This document shows positions 35,382 through 47,534 of a DNA stretch of 64,000 nt, one piece after another. The stretch lies in contig NC_090447.1 in assembly GCF_031143425.1 (NCBI RefSeq), positions 27,494,238 through 27,558,237 on the forward strand, in the 5' to 3' direction. This DNA is from Pleurodeles waltl (Eukaryota > Chordata > Amphibia > Caudata > Salamandridae). The notes below the pieces were generated by a model. That model was given only the letters and a program-made list of their open reading frames with translations. It did not search any database and was not told the origin of the DNA. Within the stretch, counting starts at the first letter, position 1. Each line of letters starts with the position of its first letter. Made by a program: the position numbers and the translations under genes.

Positions 35382-35491
35382 CTGAGCTTGGGATACTCTT
35401 CATTGAAATCTCTGCTTTTCCGGGTGGTCCAATCTCGAATTTTCAGCACTTTAATTACAATGTCATTGCCTTGCCACCTGCCCTTCCACAA
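35382..35491 (-). CDS. ILK: ILK exon (residues 207-243), pseudo-ATP-site lysine
   Basis: 110 bp reading [20 protein letters not shown] then [16 protein letters not shown] and two bases of the next Arg codon. Lys220 (DIVIKVLK) and Arg211 (KGRWQG) are retained. The human sequence has VVKVLKVRDWSTRK and EECPRL at the matching places, so the changes are conservative. The acceptor is CTCTGCAG and the donor GTAAGG. Confidence 0.97.
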
Positions 35492-36855
35492 CTGCAGAGG
35501 ATTGGGAAGACAAGAGGACACAAAGGCAGATTACAAGGATTCTGGTCAAACTGAGATAAAGGGCATCTGTGGCCTGGGTCTACTGATCCCAGTTAATGCC
35601 CGTAACCACAGCGGTGCCCGGCACCCCAAGAACCAAGAACAGTGGGGTCAGCAGGATAAAGAAACACCGTTTAGTAAGGGGAAAGTAGAGAAACATGCAG
35701 CAACGGAGCAATCTTTGTAAGCCGCATGTCACACACATGCAAGGACTGTGGACCGGAAGGAGTATGTCCATGTTAAATGTATCAAAGTAGGTACATATGT
35801 GGCAAATTAATTGAGACACGAAACAGACTAGAGATGCACCCATGGAAAGCGGTGAGAATAAGTATATCCACACGGAAATAGAACACAGCAGGCACTCACA
35901 TGGAAGTGAAACACATTAGGTACTCGTATGGAAACAGATGCACAGACATGAAAATAAAACAAAATGGATACACATGGAAGTTAAACAAAATGGCAAAAGA
36001 TGCTTGCAAGTGACTCAAAACAGTTATAGTTGAAAGTACATGCACAGCAGAAGAGGTATAGACGTCAAGAAATAAGTCCTAGTACGCAGAAACAGGTCCT
36101 GGAGGACAAGAAAACATGGCGTCAAACAATGGTGTGTGGACACAAGCAGAGGCGGAATACCCGGGACGATATCTGGAAATAAAGCAGGGCAAGTGAAGCC
36201 GCATCTGAGCATGCAGGTAGGAGACTCCTACAACTCGTGCTGGCTGACCCATCAGTCACAAACAGTGCAAATACAGCTGTGATAGATAACCTATCAGGAA
36301 ATACAAATGATGTTCTACCGCTGATAAAATGAGGACTTCATACGTCTACTATCACCTCTGACTCAGCACTGATGTCAATCAACAAGAGAGTAGGTTCCTT
36401 AAAGCATTGGCAAGCTCTCCATAAACCCTTCCCTCAATAACACCTAGTTTAGGATACTTTCAGGGAGGGGTCGGTGGACCCCCCCACCTCCCACACCCCT
36501 GCCCCCAGCAGATAACTGAGAAGGCTGAACCCCAATGGTGTGGCCTGGAGAGATGAAAAGAATATTGTGATGCGTGGTGCAGGAACTAGTAAGAAACTTA
36601 GGAGGTGGAAAAGCAAGCGTGGTCGCAGGGACATGTACGTGGGGTGGAACATTCAACTGCTGGGGATCTGTCACTGGCTTCAGTCTGACCTAAACCTTCA
36701 GACGTGTACAAAACACGCTGAGGACAGTGCATGAGGCAGCCGCGCGAGCAGGGAGCAACCGTGCGCAGGACAAGCACAGTCAGTAACAGCCAGCCACCAG
36801 CAGGCAGAACAACAGAGGAACACATGTGGCGTTGCTCAAGAACAGCTCTACTCAC
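35492..36855. other. ILK intron, 1364 bp
   Basis: No feature recognised. Plus-strand short frames overlapping this region are chance. Confidence 0.6.
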
Positions 36856-36941
36856 CTCTCCTGAATGGTTCTCGTTGATCTTGTGATTTAGGGTCAGCTG
36901 ATTAAAGTCAATTCCTGCATGTTTGTTGAGCGTGCCATTTC
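36856..36941 (-). CDS. ILK: ILK exon (residues 178-206), linker into pseudokinase domain
   Basis: 86 bp that complete a split Arg codon and read [20 protein letters not shown] then INENHSGE. It begins the kinase-like domain. The stretch QLTLNHKIN is the most diverged part of the protein seen here relative to human (QLNFLTKLN). The acceptor is AACCCCAG and the donor GTGAGT. Confidence 0.96.
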
Positions 36942-37861
36942 CTGGGGTTAAAAAACAGAATGGGATTAATTGGTCTCTCATGTTAACGCAGAACTACTTG
37001 CCTTGCGCAGGAATTTGCCCCAGCAGTGCACACAACCACCAGCTGCTTCATTACCAAATATGGTTGACAGATCTGAAAAAAGGATGCGCTCTGCAACACA
37101 TCAGCATAAACTCATCTCTCCTTTAACAACTGATTTTACGGATCAGTGACCAAGAACTCATAAAATATTTTTTTTTTTACTCCTGCCCAAATCCTCCCTG
37201 TCCTATTTATGAAGTTGCTCTTTAAGACCATATTTCCTCAAGTGAACTCTCAGGTAAGGTGGGCGGCCTTTTCAGTGAATAATGGAAAAGCTGAATGTAG
37301 TACGAATGGCCATCATTCATCATAATCTTGTGCCTGCTGATGAGTAATATAGCTAAAATATGTGTACAGCCCGTCGTCCTAGGGTACCTTGCCCCTTCAG
37401 TTCCATACCTTTACAGTCCTGCTAACATTCTAAGTATGCAGCACCCTGTCAGGTGCTGGTGTAGGATACTGGAAGACAGACGGCAGCCATATAGTCTGAT
37501 CGACAGGAAATTCGATATCACCTTTGAAATAAATTTGGGATTTAGCATTAAAGACATTGCTCTCGTGTATGTAAAGGTAAGGTTATTCAAATGTCAAACC
37601 CTCAACTACACTGATCCTTCGTGACGTGACTGCTATAAGAAGAAACGTATTCCACATTGCATGCTTTAAATCTACTTGATGCATATGTTCAACTGAACTT
37701 TTCATCATGCACCCTAGATTTAAACTCTGAGCTGGAGTTCTGTGTAGACAGTACAATCAGCGTGTTCCTTCTTGAACATTCTTAATTATTAGTATTTTAA
37801 AAGGGCTACATATCACTAAATAACCCTTGAGTAAGCCACAATGACAGATTCACAACATACG
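36942..37861. other. ILK intron segment before LTR copy 3
   Basis: About 900 bp of intron. The final bases ATACG (37857-37861) are the left target-site duplication of the LTR. Nothing else recognised. Confidence 0.55.
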
Positions 37862-40512
37862 TGTAGGAAGTTGGCTCTGTATGCACTATTTCAAAGTAAG
37901 GAATAGTATGCACAGAGTCCAAGGGTTCCCCTTAGAGGTAAGATAGTGGCAAAAAGAGATAATACTAATGCTCTATTTTATGGTAGTGTGGTCGAGCAGT
38001 AGGCTTATCCAAGGAGTAGTGTTAAGCATTTGTTGTACACACACAGGCAATAAATGAGGAACTCAGACAATTCCAGGCCAATCGGTTTTTGTATAGAAAA
38101 ATATATTTTCTTAGTTTATTTTAAGAACCACAGGTTCAAATTTTACATGTAATACTTCAAATGAAAGGTATTGCAGGTAAGTACTTTAGGAACTTTGAAT
38201 AATCACAATAGCATATATACTTTTCACATAAATCACATATAGCTATTTTAAAACTAGACAGTGCAATTTTCACAGTTCCTAGGGTGAGTAAGAGTTTGTT
38301 AGTTCTTGCAGGTAAGTAAACCACCTACGGGGTTCAAGTTTGGGTCCAAAGTAGCCCACCGTTGGGGGTTCAGAGTTACCCCAAAGTTACCACACCAGCA
38401 GCTCAGGGACGGCCAGGTGCAGAGGTCAAAGTGGTGCCCAAAACGCATAGGCTTCAATGGAGAAGGGGGTGCCCCGGTTCCAGTCTGCCAGCAGGTAAGT
38501 ACCCGTGCCTTCGGAGGGCAGACCAGGGGGGTTTTGTAGGGCACCGGGGGGGACACAAGTTAGCACAGAAAGTACACCCTCAGCAGCACGGGGGCGGCCG
38601 GGTGCAGTGTGCAAACACGTGGGGTTTCCAATGTAAATCAATGGGAGACCAAGGGGTCTCCTCAGCGGTGCAGGCAGGCAAGGGGGGGGCTCCTCGGGGT
38701 AGCCACCACCTGGGCAAGGGAGAGGGCCTCCTGGGGGTCACTCCTGCACTGGAGTTCCGATCTTTCAGGTCCTGGGGGCTGTGGGTGCAGAGTCTTTACC
38801 ATGCGTCGGGATCTGGGAAGCAGGCAGGGGGAGCCTCGGGATTCCCTCTGCAGGCGTCGCTGTGGGGGGTCAGGGGGGGCAACTCTGGCTACTCAGTCTC
38901 GTAGTCGCCGGGGAGTCCTTCCTGAAGTGTTGTTTCTCCATAAGTCGAGCCGGGGGCGTCGGGTGCAGAGTAGCAAGTCTCACGCTTCCGGCGGGAAACG
39001 CAGTTGTCTTGAAGTTGCTTCTTTGGAAACAAAGTTGCAGTCTTGGGTGAACAGAGCCGCTGTCCTCGGGAGTTTCTTGGTCCTTCTAGAGCAGGGCAGT
39101 CCTCTGAGGATTCAGAGGTCGCTGGTCCTGGGGAAAGCGTCGCTGGAGCAGTGTCTTTTAGAAGTGGGGAGACAGGCCGGTAGAGCTGGGGCCAAAGCAG
39201 TTGGTGTCTCAGTCTTCTCTGCAGGGTTTTTCAGCTCAGCAGTCCTCTTCTTCTTAGGTTGCAGGAATCTGAGTTCCTAGGTTCAGGGGAGCCCCTAAAT
39301 ACAGAATTTAGGGGTGTGTTTAGGTCAGGGAGGGCAGTAGCCAATGGCTACTAGCCCTGAGGGTGGCTACACCCTCTTTGTGCCTCCTCCCAAGGGGAGG
39401 GGGTCACATTCCTATCCCTATTGGGGGAATCCTCCATCTGCAAGATGGAGGATTTCTAAAAGTCAGAGTCACCTCAGCTCAGGTTGCCTTAGGGGCTGTC
39501 CTGACTGGCCAGTGACTCCTTGTTTTTCTCATTATCTCCTCCGGCCTTGCAGCTAAAAGTGGGGCCGTGGCCGGAGGGGGCGGGCAACTCCACTAGCTGG
39601 AATGTCCTGGGGCGCTGTAACAAAGGGGGTGAGCCTTTGAGGCTCACCGCCAGGTGTTACAGTCCTGCAAGGGGGAGGTGATAAGCATCTCCACCCAGAA
39701 CAGGCTTTGTTACTAGCCACAGAGTGACAAAGGCACCCTCCCCATGTGGCCAGCAACATGTCTCGGGTGTGGCAGGCTGCTAAAACCAGTCAGCCTACAT
39801 GGGTAGTTGGTTAAGGTTTCAGGGGGCACCTCTAAGGTGCCCTCTGGGGTGTATGTTACAATAAAATGTACACTGGCATCAGTGTACATTTATTGTGCTG
39901 AGAAGTTTGATACCAAACGTCCCAGTTTTCAGTGTAGCCATTATGGTGCTGTGGAGTTCGTGTATGACAGACTCCCAGACCATATACTCTTATGGCTACT
40001 ATGCACTTACAATATCTAAGGTTTTGCTTAGACACTGTAGGGGCACAGTGCTCATGCACTGGTGCCCTCGCCTATGGTATAGTGCACCCTGCCTTAGGGC
40101 TTTAAGGCCTGCTAGAGGGGTGACTTATCTATACTGCATAGGCAGTGTGAGGTTGGCATGGCACCCTGAGGGGGGTGCCAAGTCGACTTACTCGTTTTGT
40201 CCTCACCAGCACACACAAGCTGGCAAGCAGTGTGTCTGTGCTGAGTGAGGGGTCCCCAGGGTGGCATAAGACATGCTGCAGCCCTTAGAGACCTTCCCTG
40301 GCATCAGGGCCCTTGGTACCAGGGGTACCAGTTACAAGGGACTTACCTGGATGCCAGGGGGTGCCAATTGTGTAAACAAAAGTACAGGTTAGGGAAAGAA
40401 CACTGGTGCTGGGGCCTGGTTAGCAGGCCTCAGCACACTTTCAAATCAAAACATAGCATCAGCAAAGGCAAAAAGTCAGGGGGTAACCATGCCAAGGAGG
40501 CATTTCCTTACA
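37862..40512 (-). mobile_element. Solo LTR, 2651 bp (copy 3)
   Basis: Ends TGTAGGAAGTTGGCTC and ...GGCATTTCCTTACA. A perfect 5-bp target-site duplication ATACG is present (37857-37861 and 40513-40517). On the minus strand it begins TGTAAGGAAATGCCTCC. Its right end (AGTCAGGGGGTAACCATGCC) differs from the AACTGCAACAGGGAGCC version of the other three copies, so it represents a distinct subfamily. Confidence 0.9.
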
Positions 40513-40649
40513 ATACGTTACTGCCCTGTAAATACATCCGTACAGACGTGTGTCTCCTGCAAGCGTGCATTTTTCACTTTAGCTCATAACACGTGTTATT
40601 GGCCTGCACGCCTCTTATTAAAAACACACACAGTCTTGTGGTATCTTAA

Positions 40650-43600
40650 GATGTCCAATTTTTAAGCCCTCGCGAGCTATTCCACCTGACTGAGACTTTC
40701 GGTTCCAGGTAAGATGGATCACTCCCTCTTCCATCCTCGTCCAGATAGGAAACGCTGGTCAACGCCACATCATTGAGTGAGACATGCTCAAGAGCTCATT
40801 TGTGACAAGTTCCACTTCATAATCAAAGGTATCGGTGGGAAAGCAGAAGGAAATATTCTATATCAATAAAGAGACCATGCACTGTTCCAAGAATGGGTTT
40901 ACTGGTATCTGGATCCAAAGTTATGGCATTTTGCTTTTTCTTTCAACACAAATGTCAACTTTGGGTATGCCCAAGTTCCAAAAATGTCCAATACAACAGT
41001 TTGATCAACACCAGGAATAACGTCTATTAGGAAGGCAACAGATAAAATGTCTTAATGCAAACCTCAATTGATATATTGTTGATATTTCTTTTATAGTATT
41101 TTGACATTGTTGCACAACAAGTTTCCCTCAACAGGGATGGGTAAACAAGTATTGCCTGACACCTCAGATGTGTACCCATGAGAGCTCGACACGGTAAATA
41201 TCCCAAAGGACAGCAGCTGGAGCGGACGATGTAGTGTCCCATCAAACAAACATGATATCTCCTACAGCTTGAATGTACAATGTCCTAGAAGTATGCAGCC
41301 TTCAGAGTTCTAGTTCCATATAAATCCTACTCTGCGAGTAGAGATGACATTTTATGAGGTGGTTGCCCTGTATTTTTGAGTCTTCACAAACCGTAGCTCC
41401 ACATTTGAGTTTAACATGAAGTCTGGCTTTGGAATCAGGAAATACAGAGTAAAGTCGTTGGTTACTCGTGTTCTGTGGCAGCTCTGCTATCGATACCAGA
41501 AGTTTCTAAATCCCTTAATGAAGCAAATAAACATGATCTTCTTGAATACCTTTTGAGCCTGGCCGTGGACGGGGTTTGAATTAATTCTACACAAGCAATG
41601 TTTGGTGATGACTACAACACTTAACTCAGGTTATATTTCCCTTTATTGTAGGTAATATTGCATGACCTGGAGCCAACGTGATGCAGTCATTTGCTGCTGA
41701 AGGCAGAAGCTGCAGAGTTCAGTGCTCACAAAGCCCCTTTCCGGTCGGTGGGAGACGGCCTTGGTGATGGTGTTTGCATAGCCATATTATTTGAGAGTAC
41801 ACATCTTGGCTCTCATTACGAGTGGCTATGTAATTCTGGTATGACTGGAAACAGCACATACCCATCTCTTCGGAATTCGTTTTATTTTTTCTTTCTTTCT
41901 TTTTTTTTTATTTTTAGACTTTCATCAGTCAGAAATGAGGAATTACTGGGTGAATCGCACCTAGAAATACCAATTTCTCCAGTAATTCCTCATTTCTGAG
42001 TGGGTCTAAAGTGTCCACTTCGTAATGGTGTGGATTTTCCCTCGCTCATGGTTTAGGTATCTCAAAGAATGATGACAAATGTGGCCCATTTCCCAAGCCG
42101 ACTTGTAAAGAGGGCATGTGCAGGTATTCCTCTAAAGGTGTTCCTCTATGAAAATAGATGGTAGTCTGCAATGCTGCCTTTGTACTTGCTGTGATATTGG
42201 TTTATTCCATTTTTCAATGTGTTGTTTGAATACGTACCAAACGAGTGCTGAATGGGATATCAATGCTTGACTGTGCTTCTCGCTTAAATCATGAAACTCT
42301 TGATCACACGCAGTTACGCAGAGCTGAACCAGCACATGGCCGCCTTGAGCTGTATCACCAGCAACCAAGAATGATTGTTGGCAAATGCCAGGAACTATTT
42401 TACCTCCCTTTCTCAAAGGCTTTGTCTGATTTTTGCATTCCTCTAGGAGGAGTAGAAAACCCTCCCCTGTGTGCTCTCATTGTTGGTTACTTTATTTGTT
42501 CAAGCGACGCAGTTTGCAAGCTCTATTGAGCATCTGCTGCGGGTTCCCTTTTCTAGCAGTGTTACTGTCCTTGTCTGGTGGAGTACCAGTACTGGATGCC
42601 AGAGTATATCAACTTTAATGTGCAGTAGCAACGATGACTGAATCTGCCTCTGCAGGTCCTGTGGTGATGGTGCTCGCTTCTTTATGATTCTAAGTGCAGG
42701 ATCCCCAGACACGACTCTTGCTGGAATGCATCTCTGCAATGGACTCGGTGTTTCCAGGAGGAACCGGTCATGATCTTCCTTAAGGGGCAGCTGCTCTCTT
42801 TGCTGGCAGTATAGACCCTACGTGTCCTTGTGGCAAGCGGGGAATCTAAGATCGCCAGAATAGTTTCCTCCTCTGGATTGTCATGTGTAGAATCCCCTTG
42901 TTTGGCTGTTCCCCAGCATCTATCTCAGTCTCTGTCTCATACTCATGCCTACCTCCTGGTGTGGTTACACAACACAAGTCCGTGTCCTCCACTGTGTCTG
43001 GTCATGTTTTTTCTGGGTATTCATCAGTCTTTCTTTAAAGGGATTTTAGAAAAACGAAGTTTCTCCAGGTTTTTTTTTTCTTCTAGAGACGCTGTTTCGT
43101 TGTCTCTTTTCTGTTTCTCAATGTCGAAAGACTTGGATAACTCATCAACCTTGTCTGGTGTCGTTTTCTTTTGGTAGTTTCTTTTGGTCTATGTATCATT
43201 CAAACTATACGGTCTTTCTAAATTGAGTTGGTTGCCTTGCTAGTACCTTTTGTCCCAGAAGCACTCTTCTGCTCTGAGCTCTTTTCAACAGTTCAGTGCT
43301 TCAATACTGAAGATACCATCTTAGTCATGGAATCCAATTTAGTTTTGGCTCCAAACGCCTCATCTGCAGAGACTGGGTTTTCCTGTTAAGAAAAATATCC
43401 TTCAAGACGGCCTCAGGAGGTTGTATATCACAAACAGCCATCTCTGATGCACAATATATCTATCTCCTTGTTACTCTCGAACGTCAGAGCCCTCCTTTCG
43501 GAGACTTGCATGGTAAGCTTGACGGCCTATACAACATCTGAACTCAATGTCTAGGACATGCCACACTGAGCCTAACACGGTTACATTCACCAGTGTCTTG

Positions 43601-43760
43601 GGCTTAAATAAAGAGCATAGTTCACAATCCTCAGGTGTGTGGTTAAATGAGACGCATAACGTACAAACCCTGTACTCTTGTGGCAGCAGACTATAACCAA
43701 CCGTTTTGCTTTCCTCTAGATCCTTGCCCGTCTCTAGTAAGCGAAGGAACATGTTAAACA
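40650..43760 (-). pseudogene. Degenerate DIRS-type element remnant
   Basis: Minus-strand fragments occur in the DIRS order when read from high to low coordinates. A gag zinc-binding-like segment is at 43560-43740 (YRVCTLCVSF, HTPEDCELC). Then come gag core traces at 42240-42420 (AGDTAQGG), an RT N-terminal trace near 41400-41460 (LYFLIPKPDF) and a post-RNase H trace near 40900-40960 (AKCHNFGSRY). All are broken by stops, no intact frame remains and no terminal repeats were found. Boundaries are approximate. Confidence 0.65.
41930..41998. repeat. Hairpin with a perfect 20-bp stem
   Basis: CAGAAATGAGGAATTACTGG (41930-41949) is exactly complementary to 41979-41998, with a 29-nt loop. Flanking bases extend the pairing by a few positions with one mismatch. 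A T-rich tract of about 45 bp precedes it. It lies inside the degenerate DIRS remnant, where no counterpart is expected. Confidence 0.95.
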
Positions 43761-45623
43761 GGAGGAGTCACAGCCACCACCTTTCAGAGGGGAATGTCCT
43801 CTACATGGTGAAATGACCTGACCACCAAACTGCATGTGAAACAGGGGTAGGGAGTGTCTGTGTGTGTCTGTGTGTGTCTGTGTGTGTCTGTGTGTGTCTG
43901 TGTGTGTCTGTGTGTGTCTGTGTGTGTCTGTGTGTGTGTCTGTGTGTGTCTGTGTGTGTCTGTGTGTGTCTGTGTGCGCAGGGGCCTAGGCCACACTGCA
44001 TGACAATGTAAGGTCCTGAACATGTTCTGTGACCTGCAGGGGCACACAGTGTGCCTTCATAGTGCGCATGAGACCACTGTCCATGCCCTTGGTGTGTGAT
44101 ATGAAGTGGTGGTGGCAGACAGCCATGTTTTGTGAATCAGTAGTGTGCCCAGACCATTTTCAGTGTTCGGAAGAGGCGAGTCTACTTGCTCCTTCCATGT
44201 TAAGTTCCACTGTTATGTGAGACTCAGAACTTTGGGCTTACCATCCGGCGTGCATGTCACATGTGTGTATGTGCGGTGAGTGTGTGGGATATTTCTGATA
44301 GTAGGACTTTATTGTGAGTCTGAGTACTCGGGCCAGTGGGATCCATTTATATGCTGCTGGTTTAGCACGGCACCAGATGGAGGATGAGGATGGTTCCCCC
44401 AACAGTGGAAGTAGTGTATTGTCTATATTCCTGTCACTGGAGGATGGAGAACCAGACGCTAAAGTAACGGAAGGAGGAAACAGGAGCTACCTTTAAAACT
44501 GAGCGAGGACCTGAATTACTAGGCAGTTGATCCCCATCTGCTCGCTGGAGAATGAATATAAAAGTTGGAGTCAAACCACCTCACCTGCTACGAGTCCCAC
44601 GTTCTTCTCCAACTGGCTACTCCAGAAAGTACTCAAAGAGCTACTGTGCCACTAGGGCTGGTGTCTGCCTAACTTTGTGCTGGAGAAGCAGAGGGTCTGC
44701 CTGAAGTGCCCGAAAGCCTGCCTACCTGGAGAGATGGGTGAGGTAGCAGTACTGTTGAGGGAGGCGTGTCGAGGCATGGGCACCCTAGAAAAGGCAGGCA
44801 CATGGGAGGGACTGGTTGAGGGTCTCAAAGGCCTGGAACCAGAGTCACCAGGGGTATCCCCGGACATTCACCAGAGCTGGTGCTTTCTTAGCACTACGAG
44901 GCATGGGAAGCCATACATCCATATTCTGACTCCTAGGGATACATTACCATAAATCAATATACTACATGACAGAATATAAGCACCTAGTACCCCAAGGTAG
45001 GCCTTCAGGAACCTTATTACAAAATCTGCATGCTGTGCACAAAGTGTACTGGGCTCATGGGGGGGAGGAAGAGAGTTTGAGGGCAGTGGGATTGGAGCGG
45101 GGTTCTGATGCCTGGCACCGTATGAATATAGACACTGACCAGTCTCTGTATACTCCTACAGCACTATGAATGTCAGGGGGTAGTATTATGTTTGTAAACC
45201 TTAGTAAAATCACTAGACTGCATCTTTTGTACAGCACTTGGCTGCTTTGGTTTACACTTTGTACATTGGACATACATACAAAAAAACCATAATACATTTT
45301 CGTGCAGAAATAAAAAAAGCATCATCAACTCTACACCTAATAAAATTTTAAAAAATGTGTACTAAAACTGAATACTTTGTATGCAATGAAAAAGAGCAAT
45401 CTACATAAGGGCTCATAACTGACTGTAGGTCTGAGCACTGTTGCAAAACCTTCAGTCTACTAGCATTAGCTGAGGACCACTCTAACATTGCTGAACATTG
45501 GAGAACAATGAGAACGCATAAGAGCAGACCTCTTCAAAAGCATAAACCCAGCATTTGGCAAAGTGAAGGCAGACATGTCACTGAAACTCACCACCCACAG
45601 TGAACGTGAAACCGGAGACTTAC
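43761..45623. other. ILK intron segment with a TGTGTGTC microsatellite
   Basis: Intron sequence. An 8-bp microsatellite is at about 43852-43976. The rest shows no exon or element boundary. Confidence 0.6.
43852..43976. repeat. (TGTGTGTC)n microsatellite
   Basis: About 15 copies of an 8-bp unit with one 2-bp expansion at about 43930-43939. The His/Thr-rich minus frames over it are artefacts of the repeat. Confidence 0.97.
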
Positions 45624-45707
45624 TGGGTCGAGTCCGGGTTGTTCCCTTCCAGAAGGTGTCCTTGTATGGGATCTTACCCAGGCTCTGCCCCATCTTCTCT
45701 GCCCGGT
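45624..45707 (-). CDS. ILK: ILK exon (residues 150-178), ankyrin-kinase linker
   Basis: 84 bp reading, after the split Asp, [20 protein letters not shown] then GTTRTRP and one base of the next codon. It joins the last ankyrin repeat to the kinase-like domain. Thr173, a reported PAK1 site in human ILK, is present in KGTTRTRP. The acceptor is TTGTAG and the donor GTAAGT. Confidence 0.97.
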
Positions 45708-46543
45708 CTACAAGGAAACATTTTAACAAAGAAAGGAGGAATTAATTTAGCCAATGTTGGCTCTAAATGATAAGCTAATACTTGACACAAACACAAATAT
45801 ATGCTAATCACAAAATCTGTGTACTAGAAAATTGTGATTAAGTGTTCATGTTCTGACATCTTCCCAAAGCACAGGCTGCTATTATCTTCTAACTCCTACA
45901 AGTGCCTGATTGGGAGAACATGGGCATTCATTATTAATCGCGAGACATGTCCTCAGCCATGTGAAAGTGATGAGCTAAAGTATGCCGATCACTGAAAGAA
46001 AACTGAGCTCCTTACACTGTATTAAACGCTTCCTCTTCCTGTGCACCCCTACAGTGGTGGCCCACACACAAGCAGGCTGTACTCTGGATACAAGATTCTT
46101 CCAAAAACTATCCAGTCGCAAAACGCCCCTAAATCTTTTACACTCTACAGAGTGATATTGGAGGCAAACAAACACTGCAGAGTAAACATTAGGAACGCTG
46201 TGCTTTATTAGCGATGGACCTATGTTCTCTCAGGAAATAAAACAATCACATTCAGAAAAATCCCAGAATGCTCCTCTTACAAAGGCCATTCTCAATCGCA
46301 TGCAACGACTAAAGTCTTTCTCATAGGGGGAATCTGCAAAACATGAGGTGCTGGGAAGCACTAGAACCAGCGACTCATGCCTAGCCAGGTTATTAAAATC
46401 TTCTGTTCTCACAAAGCTGAATACCATGATTCCACATATCTTGCCATGACACAAAGCTCTATCCGGCAGCGCTAATACTGACCACAGAGGAGCAGCAGGC
46501 GGGGACCTAAAGCGGAGGGGTGGTTGCAATGGAAACACTTTAC
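45708..46543. other. ILK intron, 836 bp
   Basis: No feature recognised. Confidence 0.6.
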
Positions 46544-46640
46544 CTTTCAGGATTTCCCTGAGGTGAGACTTGGCCTTGTCCATTGGCATCTCACCATACT
46601 TGTTGCAGATGCTCACCAAAGCTCCATTGGCCACTAAATC
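46544..46640 (-). CDS. ILK: ILK exon (residues 118-149), ankyrin repeats 3-4
   Basis: 97 bp reading [20 protein letters not shown] then [12 protein letters not shown], plus the first base of residue 150. [20 protein letters not shown] has the ankyrin turn and helix pattern. This region belongs to the PINCH-binding N-terminal domain. The acceptor is CCCCCAG and the donor GTAAAG. Confidence 0.97.
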
Positions 46641-47438
46641 CTGGGGGAGGAGAAGAAACGGTTAATTCGCAGAGTGACTGATGCTCAGTAGTGAGACAGC
46701 TACAGAGAAACAGGAGGCCTGGGTAGGAGAGAGAGACCAAGGTTTTGGTCATGACAAGCGTGTGTTCTACGCCCAATTGAAACATTAATCAAAGGTACTA
46801 CAGTGCAAATCTCGCACAGAATGTCAGAGTACTCCAGGATAAGGCGCCCTGATTGCAAGATTGCCCAGAAGAAGAGACATTAGCTGAGGGAGGAGCCATT
46901 AACTAACCAGCTATAGGGGTGACGATGGGGTTGAGGGTAAGGGGACAGAAAATGTTCATACCTGGTGAAAATGTTCATTTTCTGAGAATCGATGGAGCAC
47001 TCACTCATTTTGGAAGAACCATGAGAAGAACAACCACTACCACAGAGGAAGATCAAAAAACCTCTGATACATGCAGGAAATTATCATGTCTTGCGCATAT
47101 TTAGAATTCAGGGGCAGTACAGTCAACTGCATGTCAGCAAAACTCCCATTAAATAACAAAACTAACATCCAGAGATCCTCACTAAAGAGCCAGAAATCCA
47201 TGCACAAACCAGCACATGGTGTAAGGGGAATTGGCCGACTCTGAACTTAGGTGAGGCTAGTCACAAAACACCACAAAGAAAGGATAGCAGTGGAGTCTCT
47301 GGGCAGTGAGGACACCAGCTGATTCACAACTGGAGGAGAATAAGCTCAACATATTATAGAGAGAAGTCATGGGTGATGTCCCACCTGGAGATGGCATAAA
47401 AAGAGGAAACAGAGGGTGTACTAAAAATAAAGACTTAC
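46641..47438. other. ILK intron, 798 bp
   Basis: No feature recognised. Confidence 0.6.
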
Positions 47439-47534
47439 CTCGGCTACCTCATCCTGACCCCAGAAGCAGGCGTAATGCAAGGGAGTGTTTCCATGTTCAT
47501 TCACTGCGTTTATGTCTGCCTTGTACTGGATCAA
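47439..47534 (-). CDS. ILK: ILK exon (residues 86-117), ankyrin repeats 2-3
   Basis: 96 bp, phase 0 at both ends, reading [20 protein letters not shown] then [12 protein letters not shown]. It contains the ankyrin signature GNTPLHYAC. This is the most 5' ILK exon in the window; the preceding exon should encode MNRGDDTPLHLAA-type sequence and is not found up to 64000. The acceptor is TTGCAG and the donor GTAAGT. Confidence 0.97.

Larger units (their letters stand above)
9904..47534 (-). other. ILK: ILK gene, 3' portion: ten coding exons, residues 86-452
   Basis: Integrin-linked kinase is a cytoplasmic pseudokinase that binds PINCH through N-terminal ankyrin repeats, and parvin and the integrin beta tail through its kinase-like domain, joining integrins to actin at focal adhesions. 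Ten exons here read in order, with GT-AG introns and compatible phases, to 367 residues, exactly the number from human residue 86 to 452. Introns from 3' to 5' measure 19096, 968, 2636, 139, 2008, 1364, 8682, 836 and 798 nt, then more than 16.4 kb to the window edge. Size differences come mainly from transposable elements. The upstream exons (residues 1-85, promoter) are not in the window; I searched the minus strand to 64000 and saw no match to the second ankyrin repeat. No frameshift or stop interrupts the exons, so the gene is probably functional. Confidence 0.95.

Noticed and set aside
43784..44047. His/Thr repeat protein frames on the minus strand
   Set aside because: Direct translation of the TGTGTGTC microsatellite.
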